From Pacificispira spongiicola (GTDB lineage Bacteria; Pseudomonadota; Alphaproteobacteria; UBA8366; Aestuariispiraceae): a stretch of DNA of 64,000 nucleotides. The stretch covers positions 186,001-250,000 of the forward strand of contig NZ_JABBNT010000002.1 in the NCBI RefSeq assembly GCF_012926505.1, in the 5' to 3' direction. Positions 56,931-64,000 of this stretch are shown piece after piece. The first letter of the stretch is position 1, and the number at the start of each line of letters is the position of its first letter. Under the pieces are notes generated by a model that was not told the DNA's origin, made no database searches, and saw nothing but the letters and a program-made list of their open reading frames with translations. Position numbers and translations under genes: made by a program.

Positions 56931-58815
56931 CGGTCGCGTCCTCCGCCATCCGATAGGTGCCTTTACCGGACCGCTTCGCCGCATACATGGCGCGATCCGC
57001 GGCGGTGAGCACGGCCGCGGACGACTTTGCGATCCCAGACGGCCCGAACCGCGCGATGCCGATGGAAAGCCCGACCAGCGCGTCCCCGCCCTTCAGCTCG
57101 AACGGCCGGGAAATCGCCTTCAGCATTTCGCGCGCGACCGTTTCCGGCAATTCATTCGACGCAAAGGGACCGGGAAGCAGAGCCGAGAACTCGTCTCCGC
57201 CCAATCGGGCAAGGATACCGCGATCCGCGATTACCGTTTCCAGCCGCTGGGCAACATGCAGCAGCAATTCGTCCCCCGCATCGTGGCCCAATTGGTCGTT
57301 CACGGCCTTGAACCCGTCCAGATCGAAATAGAAGACCGCGCCGTCGGCATTTTCATTCGCGGCCTTGCTGAGCGTCTGGTCCAGCAATTCCACGAAATGG
57401 CGGCGATTGGACAGGCCGGTCAACGGGTCCGTGTAAGCCTGTCGTTCCAATTCCTCCAGCGCCATTTTACGGCGCTCGGTTTCGCGGTTAAAGCGTTCCC
57501 GGACCGCATTATAGAAGGTCGCGATTTCAGACGCCTCGGAATGTTCTTCAACCTGCACCGCCATGCCGAAATTGCCGGTACGCGCCTGCTGGTTCAATTG
57601 CCCGACCAGATCCAGCAATGCCGATGTCGCACCGTGTTCGGAAATGTTCAGTCCCTTGCGTTCCTCGTCCGCCGTCACACGCAGCGGGATCACCATATTG
57701 ATCAAGCGGAACGCCACATAGGAAAAGATGAAAATGCTGGCCCCGACTGAGACGACGCCCACGGACTGGATGCCGAACTGCACCAACCGCGACCCTCCCG
57801 TCAGGACATCCGCCGGGGGAAAGATTCCGACAGCCAGCGTGCCCCAAATCCCGGCCACCAGATGCGACGGCACCGCGCCGATCGCATCATCGATTTCCAG
57901 CATTTCTAGCAGCAGCAGCGACAGGACGGTCAAAACACCTGCGACACATCCGATTATCGCGGAATCGATCACGGTGACGAGATCGACCGACGCACAGATT
58001 GCAACCATCCCCGCTATAACGCCGCTGATGATCCGATCGACCTCCGGAAAGCCGGTCAGCTTCCAGCTCATCGCCATGGCGCCGATCCCACCCATGGCCC
58101 CGGCGATGGAGGTATTCACGACGATATGCGGGACACGACTGTCCAGCACCAGCGTACTGCCGCCGTTGAACCCGAAGAAACCGAACCACAGCAGGAACAC
58201 GCCCAAAACGGCGATAGGCAGATTGTGTCCCTCGATCTGCCGTCCGCCCGGTCCGAACCGACCGATACGCGGACCGATCACGATGATGGCGGCCAGTGCA
58301 ATCCATCCGCCGACACTGTGTACAACAGTCGACCCGGCGAAATCGAGGAATCCCATTTCACCCAGCCATCCCGTCGCCTGCCCCACATCCAGGCCGTTCC
58401 AGATCCAATGTCCGACCACCGGATAAATCAACCCAGCCGCCAACAGGGTCACGACAATATAGCCGGAAAACCGCATCCTTTCGGAAACGGCGCCGGAAAT
58501 GATTGTCGCGGCGGTCCCGCAGAACATCAGTTCGAAAATGAAGAAAGTCGTGGTTTCCGGATCGGCCTGATCCAGATCGGCGATCGCGAACGGACCGATC
58601 CATCCATTCGTGCTGTCCCCGAACATGATCGAGTAGCCGATCAAGGTGAACAATGCGCTGCTAAGGCAAAAGTCGATCAGATTCTTGATCGCGACGTTGA
58701 TCGAATTTTTCAACCGAACCATGCCGGCTTCGACACAGGTGAACCCCGCCTGCATCAAGGCGACAAGGAAACTTGCCAACAACACCCAGGTAACGTCTTG
58801 CGTTAAAGTCGTCAT
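56917..58815 (-). CDS. Ammonium transporter (Amt) fused to a GGDEF diguanylate cyclase domain
   Basis: The 632-residue product has a complete Amt/AmtB domain (1 to about 395) with both channel histidines (H166 in VVHSVGGW, H318 in PSHLVAGIWG), the Phe gate region FELMFCGTAATIISGAVSERMRF and the family C-terminal GLNISEHGA. A helical linker (about 400-460, coiled-coil-like RFNRETERRKMALEELERQ) leads to a GGDEF domain (462-632) with intact GGDEF at 539-543. The RxxD inhibitory site is absent (A530 and G533). The likely role is to sense or transport ammonium and make c-di-GMP. The gene is single, with an AT-rich upstream region. Confidence 0.93.
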   Translation of the reverse strand: MTTLTQDVTWVLLASFLVALMQAGFTCVEAGMVRLKNSINVAIKNLIDFCLSSALFTLIGYSIMFGDSTNGWIGPFAIADLDQADPETTTFFIFELMFCGTAATIISGAVSERMRFSGYIVVTLLAAGLIYPVVGHWIWNGLDVGQATGWLGEMGFLDFAGSTVVHSVGGWIALAAIIVIGPRIGRFGPGGRQIEGHNLPIAVLGVFLLWFGFFGFNGGSTLVLDSRVPHIVVNTSIAGAMGGIGAMAMSWKLTGFPEVDRIISGVIAGMVAICASVDLVTVIDSAIIGCVAGVLTVLSLLLLEMLEIDDAIGAVPSHLVAGIWGTLAVGIFPPADVLTGGSRLVQFGIQSVGVVSVGASIFIFSYVAFRLINMVIPLRVTADEERKGLNISEHGATSALLDLVGQLNQQARTGNFGMAVQVEEHSEASEIATFYNAVRERFNRETERRKMALEELERQAYTDPLTGLSNRRHFVELLDQTLSKAANENADGAVFYFDLDGFKAVNDQLGHDAGDELLLHVAQRLETVIADRGILARLGGDEFSALLPGPFASNELPETVAREMLKAISRPFELKGGDALVGLSIGIARFGPSGIAKSSAAVLTAADRAMYAAKRSGKGTYRMAEDATVNRT

Positions 58816-59061
58816 CCATCTGCCCCTCAACAGATCCGGTTCACGCCGTCCCCATAAAACAGCGCAAAGCCGATATTCCCATCGAAGCGACCACCCGAAT
58901 TGGTTGCCGCCGACCTCCCCTGGATGTTCTTTTATTATTCACTATTAATATAAATTCGTTACTCATTCCTTTATTTTTGTTCCAAATCGTCAGCATAAAA
59001 TTTTTCGAACCCCATGCACCCCGAGATTGCGCGAGGTATCGGAGTCTGCCTAACTACCGCC
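58816..59061. other. AT-rich divergent promoter region between Amt-GGDEF and xthA
   Basis: About 246 bases separate the two start codons. The part 58926-58985 is notably AT-rich for this genome, with ATTATTCACTATTAATATAAATTC. No defined operator was found; sigma-54 type GG-N10-GC elements were not recognised by eye. Confidence 0.4.
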
Positions 59062-59838
59062 ATGCAAATCGCGACCTTCAATGTGAATTCGGTAAAGGCC
59101 CGTCTGCCCCGTGTCCTGGAATGGCTGGAGGCGGCGCAGCCGGATGTGGGCTTGCTTCAGGAACTGAAATGCGTGGATGAGGAATTCCCCCGGCTGGAGA
59201 TCGAGGCCTTGGGCTACCACATCGAAACGCATGGTCAGAAGACCTATAACGGCGTGGCGATCCTTTCCAAATCGCAGATCGAGAACGTCCGGCGCGGTCT
59301 TCCCGGCAGCGACGGCGACGAACAGGCACGCTATATCGAGGGAACGGTGGAGGGCGTCCGCGTCGCGTCCATTTATCTGCCGAACGGGAATCCGGTCGAC
59401 AGCGAAAAATTTCCGTACAAGCTGTCCTGGATGGACCGGCTGGCCGATCACGTTCGCGATACGCTGATCCCGTCCGAACAGCCTTTCGTTCTGGGCGGCG
59501 ACTACAATGTCTGCCCGACCGATGACGATATCTATGACCCGGTCGGCTGGGCCGACGACGCCCTGTGCCGTCCGGAAAGTCGCAACCGGTTTCGTCGGCT
59601 ACTCAATCTCGGACTGACGGAGGCCTATCGTGCTCTGCATCCGAACGAGGCCCATCGCTATTCCTATTGGGACTACGTCAAAGGTCGCTGGCAGAAGGAC
59701 GAAGGACTGCGGATCGATCACCTGCTGCTGTCGCCGCGTGCCGCGGACCGCTTGCAGGAATGCGATATCGACAAAACGCCGCGCGCGAAAGAAAAGCCAT
59801 CGGACCACACGCCGGTTTGGTGCAAACTGGCCGCCTGA
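59062..59838 (+). CDS. xthA: Exodeoxyribonuclease III
   Basis: The 258-residue product has the EEP nuclease motifs: IATFNVNSVKARL (N-terminal), LLQELKC (metal Glu, near residue 34), GGDYNVCPTDDDIYDP (catalytic Asp/Asn) and SDHTPVW at the end. It cuts at abasic sites in base-excision repair. The ATG at 59062 matches family N-termini (MQIATFNVNS). In related genomes xthA is close to erpA; here the MarR/Amt block lies between. Confidence 0.95.
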   Translation: MQIATFNVNSVKARLPRVLEWLEAAQPDVGLLQELKCVDEEFPRLEIEALGYHIETHGQKTYNGVAILSKSQIENVRRGLPGSDGDEQARYIEGTVEGVRVASIYLPNGNPVDSEKFPYKLSWMDRLADHVRDTLIPSEQPFVLGGDYNVCPTDDDIYDPVGWADDALCRPESRNRFRRLLNLGLTEAYRALHPNEAHRYSYWDYVKGRWQKDEGLRIDHLLLSPRAADRLQECDIDKTPRAKEKPSDHTPVWCKLAA

Positions 59839-59859
59839 TCAACATACGGGAGGCGAGCC

Positions 59860-60282
59860 ATGTCCACTGAAATCATACCCCCGGAAAAGCGGACCGGCGG
59901 TTGCTTGTGCGGCGCGATCCGCTATGAAATTCCATACGACCTTGTCGGCTATGCCGATCACTGCCATTGCAGTATGTGCAGGAAACAAGCCGCAGCGGTG
60001 GCCGTGACCTGGACGGCGACCAAGCGCGAGGATTTCAAACTGACGCGCGGGGCACTGACTTTTTATCATTCCTCCCCCGGCTGCCGACGCGGCTTCTGCA
60101 ACACATGCGGCACGCCCATCGCGTTCTATGCGGACGCAACGCCGGAAGAGGTCGGCCTGACCATGTGCAGCCTGGACGACGAGTTCATCGAACCGGCGGT
60201 CATCCATTCGGAATTCGGGTCGGGATTACGGCAGTTCGTTCTCGACCCGCATCTGCCGACGCAGGAAACACCACCGGACTAG
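59860..60282 (+). CDS. GFA-family (glutathione-dependent formaldehyde-activating-like) zinc protein
   Basis: The 140-residue product has the GFA cysteine pattern: GGCLCGAIRYEI, HCHCSMCRKQAAA and CNTCGTPIAF, binding one or two zinc ions. GFA-family proteins are related to the glutathione-formaldehyde adduct enzyme Gfa, but most members have no proven activity. It starts 21 bp after xthA with GGGAGG upstream. Confidence 0.9.
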   Translation: MSTEIIPPEKRTGGCLCGAIRYEIPYDLVGYADHCHCSMCRKQAAAVAVTWTATKREDFKLTRGALTFYHSSPGCRRGFCNTCGTPIAFYADATPEEVGLTMCSLDDEFIEPAVIHSEFGSGLRQFVLDPHLPTQETPPD

Positions 60283-60286
60283 TTCG

Positions 60287-61105
60287 ATGCCCCCCGACGC
60301 TTCAATGCTCTCCCAATTCCTGGAAACGGGGTGGGTGCGCTTTCCCTTCGACCCCGCCTTGCGCGACTGGCTGACGCGCAGCGGCCCGGCGATTCAGGCG
60401 ACGTTGACCGACCCGGACAATGCGGAATGGTGGCGCTATGGCGATACGTGGTTCGCGGGCGTCAACGTCCTGCCGAACGATGCGCGCGGCGCCGTTCCGG
60501 GCGGCCTTTCCCTTTCGGGGCTCGCCGTCGATTTTGTCCGGGACGGGTTAGGCTTCTCCGGCGATTGGGAACCGGGACAGGTTTCCGTGTGCCGCTCCGG
60601 ATATCCGCGACCGGCGCCGGATGAAAGCGCCGCCGTTTACGCTTTCCGGCGCGACCGGGACGCCGCCCATATCGACGGGCTGTTGCGCGAGGGACCGGAC
60701 CGGCGTCGGTTCTTGCGCGAATACCATGCTTTCGTCCTGGGCATCCCGGCGACGGATCACCCGGCGGAGGCCGCGCCCTTCACCGTCTGGGAAGGGTCGC
60801 ATTGCCTCATCGGCGATTGGTTGCGTCAAACCTTCACTGGAATTCCGCCGGGCGATTGGGACGCAATCGACCTGACCGACGGCTATCACGCGACCCGCAA
60901 ACAGATATTCGATACGTGCAAGCGGGTAACGGTCGCCGCCAAACCCGGCGAGGCCTATCTCGTGCACCGCCATGCGCTGCATGGCATGGCGCCCTGGCCG
61001 CAAGATTTGGGCAGCCGGGGTATCGGTGATCGCACCATCGTCTATTTCCGACCGGAGCCGGCGGACCGGTTATCCTGGCTTAGCGACGATAATATCCGGC
61101 CCTGA
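60287..61105 (+). CDS. Phytanoyl-CoA dioxygenase-like Fe(II)/2-oxoglutarate oxygenase, unassigned
   Basis: The 272-residue product has a HxD motif H128-I-D130 and a distal histidine in HRHALHGMAPW (H227/H229/H232), matching the facial triad of PhyH-like 2-oxoglutarate dioxygenases; a WEGSHCLIG element (PhyH 'GSH') is also present. The substrate is unknown. The gene starts four bases after the GFA gene. Its 3' end overlaps the agmatinase gene by 26 bases. Confidence 0.72.
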   Translation: MPPDASMLSQFLETGWVRFPFDPALRDWLTRSGPAIQATLTDPDNAEWWRYGDTWFAGVNVLPNDARGAVPGGLSLSGLAVDFVRDGLGFSGDWEPGQVSVCRSGYPRPAPDESAAVYAFRRDRDAAHIDGLLREGPDRRRFLREYHAFVLGIPATDHPAEAAPFTVWEGSHCLIGDWLRQTFTGIPPGDWDAIDLTDGYHATRKQIFDTCKRVTVAAKPGEAYLVHRHALHGMAPWPQDLGSRGIGDRTIVYFRPEPADRLSWLSDDNIRP

Positions 61106-62045
61106 CGGCCGCCCCGATGAAATTGCAGATCAGCCGTTCCGCATGCACCATCGTGATGCCGCCGACATCGCGGGACGGGGCGATTTCAACAAGGTCCATG
61201 CCCAGGACACGGCCCTTCCCCACCAGCCCGTGGATCAGTTGGCGCATCTGCAACCAGGTCAGACCGCCCGGCGTCTGCGCCATCACGGCAGGCATAATCG
61301 TCGGATCGACTCCATCCGCATCGATGGTCAGGTAATAAGGACCGCCGTCCGGAATGCGATCCAGTACCGCCGCCATGCCGATTTCGTGCAATTCATAGGC
61401 GGTGACGATATCCGCGCCGTAGGTGCGCGCATCCTCGACCTCGCCCGTTCGCGCACTGCCGATCCCGCGAATGCCGATCTGGACGATCTTGTCGAACCAG
61501 GGCATTTCCGACGCGCGGCGAATGGGACTGGAATAGCCGTTCTTCTCGCCGTTCACCTCGTCCCGCCAATCCAGATGGGCGTCGACATGCACCAGCGTGA
61601 TGCCGGTTTCCCCCGTCGCTTCCAGGGCCCGCATGACGGGGATCGGAATCCCGTGATCGCCGCCCAGAACGATGGGGGTCGCCCCGGCGGTCAGTATCTT
61701 CCGAACGACCGCTTCCGCCCGACGGTAATGTTCCGCGTGATCCGACATATCCGCTGTGACATTGCCGCAATCGACGACCCGGATATCCTGCCCGTCCAAC
61801 AACGGGCCACCCAAGTCCCAATCAAAATGCGTTTTCGTATAGACCGTATCGATCAGGGCCTGCCGCAGCGCATCCGGCGCCCGGCTTTGATCGTTCGCCA
61901 TCGCGTCGGGGCTGTAGGGCATGCCAAAGGGAATGCCCAGGATCGCAATATCCGCCTGTAATGCGTCGAGGTCGCCCGCGAAGGGGAAATCCAAGAAAGT
62001 GCGCAGCCCCCCGGTCGGCGGTGCGGTTAAACGCGTTTCCGTCAT
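61080..62045 (-). CDS. speB: Agmatinase/ureohydrolase
   Basis: The 321-residue product is a binuclear-manganese ureohydrolase with GGDHGIPIP, VHVDAHLDW and TIDADGVDPTIMP carrying the metal ligands. The family includes agmatinase, guanidinobutyrase, guanidinopropionase and formiminoglutamase; agmatinase is the default call. It follows ilvD by 15 bp and may be in the same transcript. Confidence 0.88.
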   Translation of the reverse strand: MTETRLTAPPTGGLRTFLDFPFAGDLDALQADIAILGIPFGMPYSPDAMANDQSRAPDALRQALIDTVYTKTHFDWDLGGPLLDGQDIRVVDCGNVTADMSDHAEHYRRAEAVVRKILTAGATPIVLGGDHGIPIPVMRALEATGETGITLVHVDAHLDWRDEVNGEKNGYSSPIRRASEMPWFDKIVQIGIRGIGSARTGEVEDARTYGADIVTAYELHEIGMAAVLDRIPDGGPYYLTIDADGVDPTIMPAVMAQTPGGLTWLQMRQLIHGLVGKGRVLGMDLVEIAPSRDVGGITMVHAERLICNFIGAAVRAGYYRR

Positions 62046-62060
62046 ACTGGTGGGTCCTTG

Positions 62061-63776
62061 CTATATATCGGCGTAGCAGTGCGTTTCCGCCTTGCCGCCC
62101 GGATGAGTCACGGCCCCTTTCACCGCCGGGCCGACGGTCTGGGCGTACCGCCACAGCGCGCCGGATTGGAAATTGGTTTCCCGTGGGGTCCAATCCTTGC
62201 GCCGTTCCGACAAGTCGTCTTCGGACAAATCGACCTCAATCGTCCCGGCGACGGCGTCCAGCGTGATCATATCCCCGTCCTTCAACAGCCCAATCGGGCC
62301 GCCGACCGCCGCTTCGGGCCCGACATGACCGACGCAGAATCCTCGGGTCGCGCCGGAAAACCGGCCATCGGTAATCAGGGCGACCTTGTCGCCCATCCCT
62401 TGGCCGTAAATCGCCGCCGTGGTCGCCAGCATTTCGCGCATGCCGGGACCGCCCTTCGGCCCTTCGTAACGGATCACCAGCACCTCGCCTTCCTTATAGG
62501 CGCGGGCTTCCACGGCCTTATAGGCGTCTTCCTCACAATCGAAGACCCGAGCCGGGCCGGTGAATTTCTGGTTCTGCATCCCGGCGACCTTCACGATCGC
62601 CCCTTCCGGCGCCAGATTGCCGCGCAGACCGACGACACCGCCCGTCGGCGTGATCGGGTTCGATGTCGGGCGCACGATGTCCTGGTCCAACGGGAAATGC
62701 ACATCGGCCAGGTTTTCCGCGATGGTCTTACCGGTCACGGTCAGGCAGTCCCCGTGCAGATACCCGCCGTCCAACAAAGCCTTCATGACGATTTCCACGC
62801 CGCCGATTTCGTATAGGTCTTTCGCGACATACCGCCCGCCCGGCTTCAAATCCGCGATATAGGGCGTGGATCGGAAGATTTCGGTAACATCGTTCAAATC
62901 GAAATCGATCCCGCATTCATGGGCGATTGCCGGAAGATGCAGCCCGCCATTGGTCGATCCGCCGGTCGCGGCCACGACGCGCGCGGCGTTTTCCAATGAT
63001 TTCCGGGTGACGATATCGCGCGGTCGGATGCGCTTTTCCAAAAGGGTCATCACCGCGCGGCCCGACGCTTCGCAGAACGCATCGCGGCTTTCATAGGGTG
63101 CAGGCGCCCCGGCCGATCCCGGTAGGGCAAGGCCGATCGCTTCCGACACGCAGGCCATGGTATTCGCGGTAAACTGGCCCCCGCAGGACCCGGCGGACGG
63201 ACAGGCGGCGCATTCGATGCCGTGCAGTTCTTCCGCGTCGATCTGACCGCTGGAAAATTTACCAACGGCCTCGAACACGTCTTGCACGGTCAGGTCCCGG
63301 CCCTTGAACCGGCCCGGCAGGATCGATCCGCCATAGATAAAGACCGACGGCACATTCAACCGCACCATGGACATCATCATCCCCGGCAGCGACTTGTCGC
63401 ACCCGGCCAGCCCGACCAAGGCGTCGTAACAATGCCCGCGCATGGTCAATTCCACGGAATCGGCAATCAGGTCGCGACTGGGCAGAGAGGAATACATCCC
63501 CGCATGCCCCATGGCGATACCATCCGTCACGGTGATCGTGGCGAATTCGCGCGGCGTGCCCGCTGCGGCCTTAACGCCCTTCTTCACCGCCTGCGCCTGA
63601 CGCATCAGGGCGATGTTACACGGCGCAGCCTCGTTCCAACAGGTCGCGACGCCGACGAAAGGCTGCGCGATTTCATCTTCCGTCATGCCCATCGCATAAT
63701 AGTATGACCGGTGCGGTGCACTGGACGGTCCTACGGATACATGGCGGCTGGGCAGTTTCGTTTTATCGCAGGACAT
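62061..63776 (-). CDS. ilvD: Dihydroxy-acid dehydratase
   Basis: The 571-residue product has the IlvD/EDD motifs CDKSLPGMMM and CPSAGSCGGQFTANTM with the iron-sulfur-cluster cysteines, and the N-terminal VGPSSAPHRSYYYAMG. It makes the branched-chain 2-oxo acids in isoleucine and valine synthesis. GGGGGAG precedes the ATG. Sugar-acid dehydratases in the same family cannot be fully excluded, since the SSAPHRSYYYAMG start is shared. Confidence 0.92.
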   Translation of the reverse strand: MSCDKTKLPSRHVSVGPSSAPHRSYYYAMGMTEDEIAQPFVGVATCWNEAAPCNIALMRQAQAVKKGVKAAAGTPREFATITVTDGIAMGHAGMYSSLPSRDLIADSVELTMRGHCYDALVGLAGCDKSLPGMMMSMVRLNVPSVFIYGGSILPGRFKGRDLTVQDVFEAVGKFSSGQIDAEELHGIECAACPSAGSCGGQFTANTMACVSEAIGLALPGSAGAPAPYESRDAFCEASGRAVMTLLEKRIRPRDIVTRKSLENAARVVAATGGSTNGGLHLPAIAHECGIDFDLNDVTEIFRSTPYIADLKPGGRYVAKDLYEIGGVEIVMKALLDGGYLHGDCLTVTGKTIAENLADVHFPLDQDIVRPTSNPITPTGGVVGLRGNLAPEGAIVKVAGMQNQKFTGPARVFDCEEDAYKAVEARAYKEGEVLVIRYEGPKGGPGMREMLATTAAIYGQGMGDKVALITDGRFSGATRGFCVGHVGPEAAVGGPIGLLKDGDMITLDAVAGTIEVDLSEDDLSERRKDWTPRETNFQSGALWRYAQTVGPAVKGAVTHPGGKAETHCYADI

Positions 63777-64000
63777 GGCGCTCCCCCAAGGATGGATTCG
63801 TTAGCGTAGGATTATCGTTATTTGGTCGACGAAACCGTAGAGCGCCCGTTCGCGAAAGGGAAGCGCGGACAAGCATGTTGCTCCATCATCAGTATGTGAT
63901 GCCTATTTTTTCATCAATTGGTCAAAATTCATACAGTCACATTCCCGCAACACAACCCGTCCGCAAAGCAATTAAACGATTGAAAATAATTGGGAATACT
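63777..64000. other. Region upstream of ilvD, no gene seen
   Basis: The last 224 bases hold the ilvD promoter region on the minus strand and become AT-rich toward the end (from about 63890). No ORF, tRNA or clear leader peptide was found. Confidence 0.5.

Overview
The window looks like a piece of an alphaproteobacterial chromosome, probably Rhodospirillales-like. The reasons are its high GC coding sequence, the arrangement xthA / erpA / dgt-argS-SPOR-nagZ-scpAB-tatABC-serS-surE-pcm-LysM/M23, the ccoNOQP operon, a replicative DnaE, and a form II carbon-monoxide-dehydrogenase-like cluster with CoxD/CoxE maturation factors. This assignment is an inference from gene content; no 16S or marker comparison was possible. 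I saw no rRNA, tRNA, CRISPR array, insertion sequence, integrase or prophage gene. The genes are packed tightly, with many ATGA overlaps and several convergent pairs that share stop codon bases.

Region 1 (about 0.1-16.2 kb): a Panacea-type protein, then coxG-coxS-coxL-coxM for a molybdenum hydroxylase with the form II signature AYRGAGR. A four-gene envelope cluster follows (TPR protein, YdbH, YnbE, YdbL; a likely inner-to-outer-membrane lipid bridge). The maturation half of the molybdoenzyme system comes next: CoxD AAA+, CoxE VWA, two half-size XdhC-like proteins, a molybdopterin-binding/MobA-like fusion, and a FAD oxidoreductase. Region 2 (16.2-23.4 kb): ExoD, a small secreted Trp-rich helical protein, MarC, a Fur-box-associated iron-type ABC transporter on the minus strand, and facing it a Zur-box-preceded COG0523 GTPase with DUF1826. 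Region 3 (23.4-34.1 kb): dnaE, a stand-alone PAS-like protein, an XRE regulator divergent from a fatty acid desaturase, a Nudix ADP-ribose pyrophosphatase, cysteine synthase, AlaX, a sulfurtransferase and a double-GNAT protein.

Region 4 (34.2-41.6 kb): the cbb3 oxidase operon ccoNOQP on the minus strand, with an FNR-type box between ccoN and a divergent 54-residue membrane protein; then TetR / DUF1348 sharing a palindromic operator, an L-2-hydroxyglutarate-oxidase-like protein and a cystathionine beta-lyase. Region 5 (41.6-55.9 kb): the conserved minus-strand housekeeping run from dgt to the LysM/M23 murein hydrolase activator, with an orphan FbpC-like ABC ATPase sitting between scpB and tatA, and erpA divergent from dgt. 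Region 6 (55.9-64.0 kb): a four-helix membrane protein divergent from a MarR regulator with two palindromes 21 bp apart, an ammonium-transporter/GGDEF fusion, exonuclease III, a GFA-family protein, a phytanoyl-CoA-dioxygenase-like protein, agmatinase and dihydroxy-acid dehydratase.

The most unusual items are the Amt-GGDEF fusion (a candidate ammonium-to-c-di-GMP sensor), the oppositely charged cytoplasmic tails of TatB and TatC, the paired Fur and Zur sites in one intergenic region, and the FNR site shared by ccoN and an unannotatable-by-length small membrane protein.
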